NCBI GenBank assembly: GCA_021797365.1 | Contig: JAJZZU010000215.1 | Location: forward strand, 1 to 5,218 | DNA: 5,218 bases | Reading direction: 5' to 3' | Source: Pseudomonadota bacterium | GTDB lineage: Bacteria; Pseudomonadota; Gammaproteobacteria; Acidiferrobacterales; Acidiferrobacteraceae | Shown here: one piece after another, positions 1 to 5,218 of the stretch | Layout of the letters: each line of letters begins with the position of its first letter | Position numbering within the stretch: position 1 is the stretch's first letter | The notes under the pieces: generated by a model | Database searches by the model: none | Told to the model about the DNA's origin: nothing | The model's input: only the letters and a program-made list of their open reading frames with translations | Program-made: the position numbers and the translations under genes

Positions 1-126
1 GGCGACAACGTCCGGCTCACGATCAGCCTCATCAGTCCGATCGCCATGGAGGAAGGCCTGCGGTTTGCCATCCGCGAGGGCGGTCGTACGGTGGGTGCGG
101 GCGTGGTGTCGAAGATACTTGAGTAG
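1..126 (+). CDS. tuf: Elongation factor Tu, C-terminal end (partial)
   Basis: This is the last 41 codons and TAG stop of EF-Tu, the GTPase that carries aminoacyl-tRNA to the ribosomal A site. The gene enters from the left edge in frame 1, so the start, GTPase domain and domain II are outside the window. The visible part belongs to the domain III beta-barrel. It contains the family's near-invariant ending with the segments [16 protein letters not shown] and [12 protein letters not shown], close to E. coli ([23 protein letters not shown]). It ends Leu-Glu where E. coli ends Leu-Gly. Its stop lies 5 bases before rpsJ, which matches the str-to-S10 operon junction and suggests read-through transcription into the S10 genes. 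Whether the genome has a second tuf copy cannot be seen from here. Confidence 0.97.
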   Translation, partial: GDNVRLTISLISPIAMEEGLRFAIREGGRTVGAGVVSKILE

Positions 127-131
127 GGACC

Positions 132-443
132 ATGGCCAACCAAAAGATCAGAATTCGTCTCAAGGCCTTCGATCATAGGCTTATCGATCGCTCGGCTTCG
201 GAAATCGTCGATACCGCGAAACGGACCGGCGCCATCGTCAAGGGCCCAATCCCGCTGCCGACCAAGATCGAACGGTACACCCTGTTGCGTTCGCCGCACG
301 TGGATAAGAGCTCGCGCGATCAGTTCGAGATTCGCACGCATAAGCGGATCATGGACATCATCGAGCCTACGGAGAAGACGGTGGACGCGCTTCTCAAGTT
401 GAATCTCGCAGCCGGCGTGGATGTCGAGATCAAGGTCAGTTAG
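132..443 (+). CDS. rpsJ: 30S ribosomal protein S10 (NusE)
   Basis: S10 is a 30S head protein. As NusE it also pairs with NusB in rRNA transcription antitermination and contacts NusG to link transcription with translation. The product is 103 residues, the same as E. coli, and aligns without gaps. Visible landmarks are [13 protein letters not shown] near residues 7-19, the S10 signature from about 29 to 44 ending GPIPLPT, the long ribosome-penetrating loop at about 45-70 with SPHV and RDQFEIRTH, and [10 protein letters not shown] near 78-87. The ATG at 132 gives the family N-terminus. The only Shine-Dalgarno-like bases (AGGGA, 125-129) overlap the tuf stop and leave just 2 bases before ATG. This suggests initiation depends partly on ribosomes finishing tuf. 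There is no room for the separate S10 leader found upstream of rpsJ in enteric bacteria. Confidence 0.99.
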   Translation: MANQKIRIRLKAFDHRLIDRSASEIVDTAKRTGAIVKGPIPLPTKIERYTLLRSPHVDKSSRDQFEIRTHKRIMDIIEPTEKTVDALLKLNLAAGVDVEIKVS

Positions 444-451
444 GAGCGGTC

Positions 452-1114
452 ATGGCACTCGGAATAGTGGGCAAGAAGATTGGCATGAGCCGTGTGTTTG
501 CCGCCGACGGCACGGTGGCGCCGGTGACGGTGGTGGCCGTCGAGCGCAACCATGTGGCGCAGATCAAGGACGTCGCGACCGACGGTTACCGTGCGGTGCA
601 GATAGCCGCCGGCACGCGCCGACCCTCGCGGGTCACCAAGGCACAGGCCGGGCATTTCGCGAAAGCGAAGATCGAGCCGGCGGCAAGCCTGTGGGAGTTT
701 CGCCTGGGGGCGGACGAAGGCCAGGGTCTGGAGGTGGGCGCGGAGGTGCGCGTCGATATCTTTGCCGAAGGCCAAAAGGTGGACGTGCAGGGCACGACCA
801 TCGGTAAGGGTTTCGCGGGAGTCATAAAGCGCCATCACTTCGGCGGCGGGCGGGCATCGCATGGTAACTCGCTATCGCACCGCGCGCCCGGCTCCATCGG
901 TCAGCGCCAGACCCCGGGGCGGGTGTTTCCCGGCAAGAAGATGGCAGGCCACCTGGGGGCCAAGACCCGTACACAGCAAAATCTCGTGGTGGTGCGGGTG
1001 GATGCCGAGCGCAACATGCTGCTGATTCGCGGCGCGGTCCCGGGATCGGCGGGCTCGGATGTGGTGGTGCGGCCGGCGGTGAAGGCCGGTAAGGCGGAGG
1101 CCAAGCAATCATGA
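452..1114 (+). CDS. rplC: 50S ribosomal protein L3
   Basis: L3 is an early 23S rRNA-binding protein. It nucleates 50S assembly and sends a long loop toward the peptidyl-transferase centre. The product has 220 residues against 209 in E. coli; the excess is spread over small insertions and a short C-terminal tail (about 212-220, ending AEAKQS). Conserved blocks are [11 protein letters not shown] at 4-14, AGHFAKA near 66-72, [11 protein letters not shown] near 118-128, and the loop [15 protein letters not shown] (137-151) followed by [18 protein letters not shown]. Gln153 lines up with E. coli Gln150, the residue methylated by PrmB, so the target is present. AGGAG at 442-446, 5 bases before ATG, fixes the start. 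The TGA stop lies inside the ATGA shared with rplD, which implies coupled translation. Confidence 0.99.
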   Translation: MALGIVGKKIGMSRVFAADGTVAPVTVVAVERNHVAQIKDVATDGYRAVQIAAGTRRPSRVTKAQAGHFAKAKIEPAASLWEFRLGADEGQGLEVGAEVRVDIFAEGQKVDVQGTTIGKGFAGVIKRHHFGGGRASHGNSLSHRAPGSIGQRQTPGRVFPGKKMAGHLGAKTRTQQNLVVVRVDAERNMLLIRGAVPGSAGSDVVVRPAVKAGKAEAKQS

Positions 1115-1734
1115 AGATGACGGTAGTGAAGGCCTCCGGCGGTACCGAGGAAATGGAGGTTTCGGACGATGCCTTCGCGGTGCCCTTCAAGGAGCATCTC
1201 GTGCATCAGATCGTCGTCGCCTATCAGGCCGGCGGGCGCGCGGGTACGCGCGCGCAAAAGAACCGTTCGGCGGTGAGCGGCAGCACGCGCAAGCCCTGGT
1301 CGCAGAAAGGCGGCGGGCGTGCGCGCGCGGGCAATATCCGCAGTCCGATATGGCGCGGCGGCGGCAAGACCTTCCCGGCAGCGACCCAGGATTTCAGCCA
1401 GAAGGTCAACAAGAAGATGCGGCGCGCGGCGCTGCGCTCGATCATGTCGGAATTGATCCGTCAGGATCGGCTGATCACCGTCGACGAGATGCACACCGGT
1501 CCCAAGACCAAGGAACTCCTGGCGCGCCTCGCGGGGTTTGGCATCAACGGACGTTCGCCGGACGTGCTGATCATCGCCGAGAGCGCCGATGACGGCCTGG
1601 CGCTGGCGGCACGCAACCTGTACCGCGTCGCCGTGCGGCCGAGCGACCGGGTGGATCCGGTGTCGTTGATTGCGCACGACAAGGTGCTCATGACCGTCGG
1701 GGCCGTGAGGAAGCTTGAGGAGATGCTGGCATGA
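1111..1734 (+). CDS. rplD: 50S ribosomal protein L4
   Basis: L4 binds 23S rRNA domain I early in assembly, and its extended loop lines the exit-tunnel constriction opposite L22. In E. coli it also represses its own operon through the S10 leader and can bind RNase E. The product is 207 residues (E. coli 201). Conserved parts are [21 protein letters not shown] at about 30-50 (HQ in place), the tunnel loop near 58-90 with [12 protein letters not shown] and [24 protein letters not shown] near 96-111, and the C-terminal globular end from [11 protein letters not shown] onward. Lys66 matches E. coli Lys63, a macrolide-resistance site. Two flanking loop residues differ from E. coli (Ser64 for Arg61, Gly68 for Thr65). 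The first ATG (1111) is preferred over 1117 because GGAGG (1096-1100) is 10 bases upstream and the start overlaps the rplC stop as ATGA. Confidence 0.98.
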   Translation: MKMTVVKASGGTEEMEVSDDAFAVPFKEHLVHQIVVAYQAGGRAGTRAQKNRSAVSGSTRKPWSQKGGGRARAGNIRSPIWRGGGKTFPAATQDFSQKVNKKMRRAALRSIMSELIRQDRLITVDEMHTGPKTKELLARLAGFGINGRSPDVLIIAESADDGLALAARNLYRVAVRPSDRVDPVSLIAHDKVLMTVGAVRKLEEMLA

Positions 1735-2021
1735 CGGCCGATATTTATGGAGTTTTGCTCGCGCCGCACGTCTCGGAGAAGGCGACGCGACTTGCCGAGA
1801 AGCATCGGCAGTTTGTGTTTCGCGTGCGCAAGGATGCCACCAAGGCCTCGGTGAAGGCGGCCGTCGAGAAGTTTTTCAAGGTCGAGGTCGCCGATGTACG
1901 GGTGACGGTCTTGAAGGGTAAGGCCAAGGGTGGCAAGAACCCCGGGCGGCGATCGGACGTGAAAAAGGCCTATGTGGCCTTGAAGCCCGGTTTTGATATC
2001 CAGTTTGGGACGGGGCAATAG
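1731..2021 (+). CDS. rplW: 50S ribosomal protein L23
   Basis: L23 sits at the mouth of the peptide exit tunnel. It is the docking point for trigger factor and also contacts the signal recognition particle. The product has 96 residues (E. coli 100). It shows [11 protein letters not shown] at about 9-19, in which Glu16 corresponds to E. coli Glu18, the residue needed for trigger-factor binding. [15 protein letters not shown] follows at 35-49, then the hairpin loop at about 62-74 with KGKAKGG and [12 protein letters not shown]. The hairpin is about one residue shorter than in E. coli. The ATG overlaps the rplD stop as ATGA, and GAGGAG at 1717-1722 gives an 8-base spacing. Start site and coupling to rplD are therefore well supported. 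Confidence 0.98.
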   Translation: MTADIYGVLLAPHVSEKATRLAEKHRQFVFRVRKDATKASVKAAVEKFFKVEVADVRVTVLKGKAKGGKNPGRRSDVKKAYVALKPGFDIQFGTGQ

Positions 2022-2029
2022 GGGGAAGT

Positions 2030-2857
2030 ATGCCAGTCGTCAAGGTAAGACCCACGTCCGCGGGACGCCGCGGCCTCGTCAAGGTAGTCCACCCGGATCT
2101 CCATAAGGGCGCGCCGTATGCCGGGCTCGTGGAGAAGAAGGCCAAGATCGATGGCCGCAACAACAACGGGCGGGTATCCGTGCGTCACCGGGGCGGGGCC
2201 CACAAGCGGCATTACCGGCTCATCGATTTCCGGCGCGACAAGGACGGGATCGCGGCGCGCGTCGAGCGCCTGGAGTACGACCCGAACCGCAGCGCGCACA
2301 TCGCGCTCATGTTATATGCCGACGGTGAACGGCGCTATGTGATCGCCGCCAAGGGCCTGGAGATCGGTCAGGAGATCCTGTCGGGCAGCGATGCGCCGAT
2401 ACGGGCGGGCAACTGCCTGCCGTTGCGGAACATCCCGGTGGGCACGACCGTGCATTGCGTGGAGCTCAAGGTCGGGCGCGGCGCGCAGATCGGGCGCTCG
2501 GCCGGGGCGTCGCTGCAGTATGTGGCGCGCGAAGGGGATTACGCCCAGCTGCGACTGCGGTCCGGCGAGGTGCGCAAGGTCCATGTGGAGTGCCGCGCAA
2601 CGATCGGCGAGGTTGGCAACGGCGAGCATTCGTTGCGCAAGCTCGGCAAGGCCGGGGCGTCGCGGTGGCGCGGTATCCGGCCGACCGTGCGCGGCGTGGC
2701 CATGAACCCGGTCGACCATCCGCATGGTGGCGGCGAGGGGCGGACGTCCGGCGGGCGCCACCCGGTAAGCCCGTGGGGCACGCCGACCAAGGGTTATAGG
2801 ACACGAGTCAACAAGCGGACCGACGGCATGATCGTGCGTCGTCGGTACCAGAAGTAA
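2030..2857 (+). CDS. rplB: 50S ribosomal protein L2
   Basis: L2 is one of the most conserved 50S proteins. It binds 23S rRNA near the peptidyl-transferase centre and helps form an intersubunit bridge. The product is 275 residues, two more than E. coli, and aligns without gaps through most of its length. The RNA-binding core runs from about 60 to 200 and includes [12 protein letters not shown] near 78-89 and [10 protein letters not shown] near 133-142. The C-terminal part has the hallmark [14 protein letters not shown] at 225-238. His230 (Met counted as 1) corresponds to E. coli His229, implicated in peptidyl-transferase activity. The tail ends [15 protein letters not shown], basic as in the family. 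AGGGGGA at 2020-2026 lies 3 bases before ATG and overlaps the rplW stop. The gap to rpsS, 22 bases, is the largest inside the operon. Confidence 0.99.
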   Translation: MPVVKVRPTSAGRRGLVKVVHPDLHKGAPYAGLVEKKAKIDGRNNNGRVSVRHRGGAHKRHYRLIDFRRDKDGIAARVERLEYDPNRSAHIALMLYADGERRYVIAAKGLEIGQEILSGSDAPIRAGNCLPLRNIPVGTTVHCVELKVGRGAQIGRSAGASLQYVAREGDYAQLRLRSGEVRKVHVECRATIGEVGNGEHSLRKLGKAGASRWRGIRPTVRGVAMNPVDHPHGGGEGRTSGGRHPVSPWGTPTKGYRTRVNKRTDGMIVRRRYQK

Positions 2858-2879
2858 CTGAAAAGTGTGAGGGCGCACC

Positions 2880-3158
2880 GTGCCACGTTCGATTAAGAAG
2901 GGACCGTTTCTCGACGACCATCTGGCCAGGAAAGTCGGTGAGGCGCAGAGGACCGGGAACAAGAAGCCGATCAAGACCTGGTCACGCCGCTCGACGATCA
3001 TGCCGGATTTCATCGGGCTTACGATCGCCGTGCATAACGGGCGCCAGCACGTCCCGGTGCTGATCTCGGACAACATGGTCGGGCATAAGCTAGGCGAGTT
3101 CGCGGCCACGCGCACCTTCAAGGGCCATACCGCGGACAAGAAGGCATCCGGAGGCTGA
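2880..3158 (+). CDS. rpsS: 30S ribosomal protein S19 (GTG start)
   Basis: S19 is a 30S head protein that works with S13 near the A-site tRNA and the subunit interface. The product is 92 residues, as in E. coli. It begins PRSIKKGPF after the initiator and contains KTWSRRSTI at 32-40, then the S19 signature from NGRQHVPV (53-60) through MVGHKLGEF to the TRTFKGH region near 78-83. The only start that gives the invariant N-terminus is GTG at 2880; there is no ATG there. TGAGGG at 2868-2873, 6 bases before GTG, supports it. This is the only non-ATG start among the genes whose start is visible. The C-terminus ends ASGG instead of the lysine-rich end of E. coli S19. The TGA stop is 2 bases before the preferred rplV start. 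Confidence 0.98.
   Translation: MPRSIKKGPFLDDHLARKVGEAQRTGNKKPIKTWSRRSTIMPDFIGLTIAVHNGRQHVPVLISDNMVGHKLGEFAATRTFKGHTADKKASGG
3150..3154 (+). promoter_or_regulatory. Shine-Dalgarno deciding the rplV start
   Basis: GGAGG in the last codons of rpsS lies 3 bases before the ATG at 3158 and 6 bases before the ATG at 3161. The 6-base spacing is close to optimal and 3 is short, so this site favours 3161. An alignment with E. coli L22 in which residue numbers coincide at SMKR (81-84) favours the same start. Confidence 0.7.
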
Positions 3159-3160
3159 TG

Positions 3161-3502
3161 ATGGCGACCAAGGCAGTGTTGAAGAACGTGCATGTGTCGC
3201 CGCAGAAGGGGCGATTGGTGGCGGACCTCGTGCGTGGCCTGCCGGTGGGGCGGGCGCTCGAGGTGTTAGCGTTCAGTCCAAAGAAGGCGGCGCGCATCGT
3301 GAAAAAGGTGCTGGAGTCGGCGATTGCCAATGCCGAGAACAACGAGGGTGCGGACGTCGACGAACTCAAGATCTCGGAGATCCAGATCAACGGGGCCTCG
3401 TCCATGAAGCGTTTTCATGCCCGCGCGAAGGGCCGCGGGGCGCGGATATTGAAGCGCACCAGCCACATCAGCGTCACGGTCGCAGCGAGCGGGGGGAATT
3501 GA
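3161..3502 (+). CDS. rplV: 50S ribosomal protein L22
   Basis: L22 binds all 23S rRNA domains, and its beta-hairpin forms part of the exit-tunnel constriction with L4. Two in-frame ATGs lie side by side (3158 and 3161). The second is preferred: GGAGG at 3150-3154 then has a 6-base spacing instead of 3, and the 113-residue product aligns with E. coli L22 without an offset. Key parts are [14 protein letters not shown] at about 13-26, [12 protein letters not shown] at 48-59, and the hairpin from about 80 to 99 with SMKR at 81-84 and KRTSH at 98-102. Met82-Lys83-Arg84 matches the E. coli triplet whose deletion gives erythromycin resistance. The hairpin tip differs from E. coli at residues 85-87, 93 and 94. 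One base separates its stop from rpsC. Confidence 0.97.
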   Translation: MATKAVLKNVHVSPQKGRLVADLVRGLPVGRALEVLAFSPKKAARIVKKVLESAIANAENNEGADVDELKISEIQINGASSMKRFHARAKGRGARILKRTSHISVTVAASGGN

Positions 3503-3503
3503 G

Positions 3504-4181
3504 ATGGGGCAAAAGATCAATCCGATCGGGATGCGGCTTGGGATCGTCAAGGATTGGACGGCGAAGTGGTACGCGCATCGTGGGGCGTACGCCGCCAATA
3601 TCCGCGCCGACGTGGAGCTGCGCGCGTGGTTGAAGGCCAAGCTTTCGCATGCCGCGGTGAGCTCAATCATCATTCAGCGTCCAGCGCAGAGCGTGACCAT
3701 CACCATCCGCACGGCGCGGCCGGGGATCGTGATCGGCAAGAAGGGCGAGGATATCGAACGCATGCGCCAGGAGCTCGCGAAGCTGGCGGGCGTGCCCGTG
3801 CAGTTGAACGTCGAGGAGATCCGTAAGCCTGAGCTCGACGCCGCGCTGGTCGCGGAAAATATCGCGCAGCAGCTCGAAAAGCGCATCATGTTCCGCCGCG
3901 CCATGAAGCGTTCGGTGACCAACGCCATGCGGCTTGGGGCATTGGGCGTGAAGATCATGTGTGCCGGGCGTCTGAACGGTGCCGAGATCGCGCGTACCGA
4001 ATGGTATCGCGAGGGGCGCGTGCCTCTTCATACGCTGCGTGCGGATATCGATTACGGGGTGGCCGAGGCGCATACGACGTATGGCGTAATCGGCATCAAG
4101 GTGTGGATCTTCAAGGGCGAGATCTACGGGCAGATGAACGCCGCGGACGCGGAGACGGAGGGGAAGAAGGCCACGGCCTGA
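3504..4181 (+). CDS. rpsC: 30S ribosomal protein S3
   Basis: S3 is a 30S head protein at the mRNA entry channel. Together with S4 and S5 it contributes to mRNA unwinding. The product is 225 residues (E. coli 233), shorter only in the variable C-terminal tail. The N-terminus [15 protein letters not shown] is canonical. A type-2 KH domain follows at about 38-110, with the loop GKKG at 78-81 inside [14 protein letters not shown]. The C-terminal domain carries FRRAMKRSV from 130; Arg131, Arg132 and Lys135 are the residues linked to helicase activity in E. coli and keep the same numbers. [20 protein letters not shown] at about 159-178 and [19 protein letters not shown] near 188-206 confirm the family. 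GGGGGGA (3491-3497) inside the end of rplV gives a 6-base spacing to ATG. Translation is probably coupled to rplV. Confidence 0.99.
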   Translation: MGQKINPIGMRLGIVKDWTAKWYAHRGAYAANIRADVELRAWLKAKLSHAAVSSIIIQRPAQSVTITIRTARPGIVIGKKGEDIERMRQELAKLAGVPVQLNVEEIRKPELDAALVAENIAQQLEKRIMFRRAMKRSVTNAMRLGALGVKIMCAGRLNGAEIARTEWYREGRVPLHTLRADIDYGVAEAHTTYGVIGIKVWIFKGEIYGQMNAADAETEGKKATA

Positions 4182-4194
4182 TTCCGGTGAACGC

Positions 4195-4608
4195 ATGCTG
4201 CAGCCAAAGAGAACGAAGTTTCGTAAGCAACACAAGGGCCGCAACCGCGGGCTCGCTTCGCGCGGCAACAAGGTGAGTTTCGGCGAGTTTGGACTGAAGG
4301 CCATGGGGCGCGGGCGACTGACATCGCGTCAGATCGAGGCCGCGCGGCGGGCGTTGACACGCTCCATCAAACGCGGCGGCCGGGTCTGGATCCGCGTGTT
4401 TCCCGACAAGCCGATCTCGAAGAAGCCGCTCGAGGTGCGCATGGGTAAAGGAAAAGGTAACCCGGAGTACTGGGTGGCGCTGATCCAGCCCGGCAAGGTG
4501 CTCTATGAGATGGAAGGGGTGAGTGAGGCCGTGGCGCGCGATGCGTTTCGTTTGGCGGCCGCGAAGTTGCCGATGCAGACCGCGTTCGTGGCGCGGCAAG
4601 TGGCCTAA
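4195..4608 (+). CDS. rplP: 50S ribosomal protein L16
   Basis: L16 is a late-assembly 50S protein next to the A-site tRNA elbow. The product is 137 residues (E. coli 136), with one extra residue near 22-25 ([10 protein letters not shown] against AQGTDVSFG). It begins [20 protein letters not shown]. It contains [21 protein letters not shown] at about 32-52, WIRVFPDKP near 65-73 and [20 protein letters not shown] from about 81. Arg82 corresponds to E. coli Arg81, the residue hydroxylated by the oxygenase YcfD/RoxA, so the substrate site is present. The start is fixed by the family N-terminus. Its ribosome binding site is weak: the best match is GGTGA at 4186-4190, 4 bases from ATG, in the 13-base gap after rpsC. 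Delivery of ribosomes from rpsC may therefore matter. Confidence 0.99.
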   Translation: MLQPKRTKFRKQHKGRNRGLASRGNKVSFGEFGLKAMGRGRLTSRQIEAARRALTRSIKRGGRVWIRVFPDKPISKKPLEVRMGKGKGNPEYWVALIQPGKVLYEMEGVSEAVARDAFRLAAAKLPMQTAFVARQVA

Positions 4609-4620
4609 AGAGGGGCGGTT

Positions 4621-4812
4621 ATGGACCTGAAAGAGATGCGGGCGGCGTCGGTCGAGGAGCAGCGCAAGGAGCTCGAGGCGTTGCGGGAAAGACAGTTTGC
4701 GTTGCGTATGCAAAGCGCCACCGGGCAGATTCGTAACGTGAGCGAGATCGCGAAGGTGCGCCGGGATATCGCGCGGATGTTGACGGTTATGCAGCAGGCG
4801 GGGAGCCGATAG
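4621..4812 (+). CDS. rpmC: 50S ribosomal protein L29
   Basis: L29 is a small two-helix protein at the rim of the exit tunnel, beside L23. It contributes to the platform that nascent-chain factors contact. The product is 63 residues, as in E. coli. The N-terminal helix (about 1-32) has [20 protein letters not shown] and ends [15 protein letters not shown]. The second helix holds the family signature near 38-52, ending [10 protein letters not shown]. The purine-rich stretch AGAGGGG at 4609-4615, 5 bases before ATG, supports the start. The gene lies between rplP (12-base gap) and rpsQ (3-base gap), its usual position in the S10 operon. Nothing unusual is seen. Confidence 0.98.
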   Translation: MDLKEMRAASVEEQRKELEALRERQFALRMQSATGQIRNVSEIAKVRRDIARMLTVMQQAGSR

Positions 4813-4815
4813 GCC

Positions 4816-5088
4816 ATGACGGAAACGACAGTGGAGAAGCCCGCGCGTACGGCGACCGGCCGGGTGACGAGCAGCAAGATGGACAAGACGATCACGGTGC
4901 TGATCGAGCGGCGGACGCCACACCCGGTATATGGGAAGTTCGTGCGCCGGAGCACCAAGTTGCATGCGCATGATGAGAATAATGAGGGCCAGGAAGGCGA
5001 TCTGGTCTTGGTGGAGCAGTGCCGTCCGCTTTCGAAGACCAAGACCTGGCGGCTCGTGCGGGTGTTGGACCGTCCGGCTGTTGTATAG
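4816..5088 (+). CDS. rpsQ: 30S ribosomal protein S17
   Basis: S17 is a primary 16S rRNA-binding protein of the 30S body with an OB-fold. The product is 90 residues (E. coli 84). The extra residues are mainly at the N-terminus, where [12 protein letters not shown] precedes the conserved [15 protein letters not shown] (about 14-28). [21 protein letters not shown] follows at about 36-56. The S17 signature [13 protein letters not shown] is at 61-73, followed by [10 protein letters not shown]. The ATG at 4816 lies 3 bases after the rpmC stop. GGGGAG at 4800-4805 gives a long 10-base spacing, so coupling to rpmC is likely. This is the last gene of the S10 operon in the proteobacterial arrangement. 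A 71-base gap follows before rplN. Confidence 0.98.
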   Translation: MTETTVEKPARTATGRVTSSKMDKTITVLIERRTPHPVYGKFVRRSTKLHAHDENNEGQEGDLVLVEQCRPLSKTKTWRLVRVLDRPAVV

Positions 5089-5093
5089 GGTCT

Positions 5094-5121
5094 TTGGGAC
5101 CGGGTAAATCGATGTTATGAT
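5094..5121 (+). promoter_or_regulatory. Putative sigma-70 promoter of the spc operon
   Basis: In the rpsQ-rplN gap, TTGGGA (5094-5099) and TATGAT (5116-5121) are separated by 16 bases. They match the -35 consensus at 4 of 6 and the -10 consensus at 5 of 6 positions. TGT (5113-5115) directly before the -10 is an extended -10 (TGn) element. A start near 5128-5130 would give a leader of about 30 bases. The bases after the -10 are GC-rich (GGCGGGC, 5122-5128), the kind of discriminator associated with stringent control of ribosomal promoters. The position matches the known E. coli spc promoter between rpsQ and rplN. This is a pattern match only; no transcript data are available. Confidence 0.6.
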
Positions 5122-5147
5122 GGCGGGCTACGCAGTGCGCGCCTAAC

Positions 5148-5154
5148 GGAAGGA
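5148..5154 (+). promoter_or_regulatory. Strong Shine-Dalgarno of rplN
   Basis: GGAAGGA lies 5 bases before the rplN ATG at 5160. It is well placed and stands in non-coding sequence, unlike most sites in this operon, which overlap the preceding gene. This suits a first gene that must recruit ribosomes without help from an upstream reading frame. Confidence 0.75.
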
Positions 5155-5159
5155 ACACC

Positions 5160-5218
5160 ATGATTCAGATGCAAAGCGTGCTGTCCGTCGCGGACAATAG
5201 TGGCGCCAAGAAGGTGCA
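5160..5218 (+). CDS. rplN: 50S ribosomal protein L14, N-terminal start (partial)
   Basis: The first 19 codons and two further bases of L14 are present; the gene runs off the right edge. L14 binds 23S rRNA at the subunit interface, where it contacts 16S rRNA and is the docking site of the silencing factor RsfS. The visible residues, MIQMQSVLSVADNSGAKKV, match the E. coli start MIQEQTMLNVADNSGARRV with the same spacing. The ADNSGA block is diagnostic. An ATG start with a strong Shine-Dalgarno 5 bases upstream supports the assignment. It is the first gene of the spc operon in proteobacteria and is set apart from rpsQ by 71 bases holding a promoter candidate. Confidence 0.97.
   Translation, partial: MIQMQSVLSVADNSGAKKV

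Noticed and set aside
421..807. Forward frame of 128 codons overlapping rplC
   Set aside because: It overlaps the well-conserved L3 gene in another frame, and its Gly/Arg-rich translation is typical of a shifted read of GC-rich coding DNA.
3158..3160. Upstream ATG as the rplV start
   Set aside because: It leaves only 3 bases after GGAGG and adds one residue that shifts the protein out of register with E. coli L22. The next ATG at 3161 fits better, although a one-codon difference is minor.
4111..4971. Long reverse-strand open frame (286 codons), with similar ones at 2312-3193 and 901-1677
   Set aside because: They lie opposite strongly conserved ribosomal genes and cross gene boundaries. Their translations are rich in Arg, His and Pro and match no family I know. 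GC-rich coding DNA commonly leaves stop-free antisense frames.
5089..5101. Small inverted repeat GGTC / GACC after the rpsQ stop
   Set aside because: It has only a 4-base stem and no T-tract, too little to call a terminator or operator.
5122..5143. Possible hairpin GGCGGGC / GCGCGCC in the rpsQ-rplN gap as an S10 operon terminator
   Set aside because: The stem is 4 pairs, a G-G mismatch and 2 pairs around an 8-base loop, with no T-tract after it. That is not a convincing intrinsic terminator, so some read-through into spc is likely.
5117..5146. Nine-codon frame (MMAGYAVRA) in the rpsQ-rplN gap
   Set aside because: It has no Shine-Dalgarno, begins inside the predicted -10 element and would be absent from transcripts started at that promoter. 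A frame this short is expected by chance.

Overview
The window lies inside the main ribosomal-protein gene cluster of a GC-rich bacterium. Everything is on the + strand and almost every base is coding. The proteins align with little or no gapping to their Escherichia coli counterparts (S10 103 vs 103 residues, S19 92 vs 92, L29 63 vs 63, L2 275 vs 273, L16 137 vs 136). The gene order is the classical proteobacterial one. This suggests a gammaproteobacterium, perhaps a deep-branching sulfur- or iron-oxidising lineage, but the genus cannot be fixed from these genes by eye.

Layout: bases 1-126 are the end of tuf (EF-Tu), the last gene of the str operon. The complete S10 operon follows after only 5 bases: rpsJ, rplC, rplD, rplW, rplB, rpsS, rplV, rpsC, rplP, rpmC, rpsQ (132-5088). 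Gaps are 1-22 bases, and there are two 4-base ATGA stop/start overlaps (rplC/rplD and rplD/rplW). This packing implies one transcript with translational coupling. A 71-base gap (5089-5159) separates rpsQ from the start of rplN (5160 to the window edge), the first gene of the spc operon. It is the only sizeable non-coding stretch, and it carries a good sigma-70 promoter candidate with an extended -10 element.

How the genes work together: EF-Tu delivers aminoacyl-tRNA. S10, S19 and S3 build the 30S head and S17 is an early binder of the 30S body. L3, L4, L2, L22, L23, L29, L16 and L14 build the 50S core, peptidyl-transferase surroundings and exit tunnel. L4 and L22 together form the tunnel constriction, while L23 and L29 surround the exit.

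No mobile element, CRISPR array, RNA gene, pseudogene or unknown gene is visible. It is a housekeeping locus, and I do not see a previously undescribed system. The points worth a second look are the lack of room for an S10 leader upstream of rpsJ, the putative spc promoter in the rpsQ-rplN gap, and unusual residues at the L4 and L22 loop tips that line the exit-tunnel constriction.
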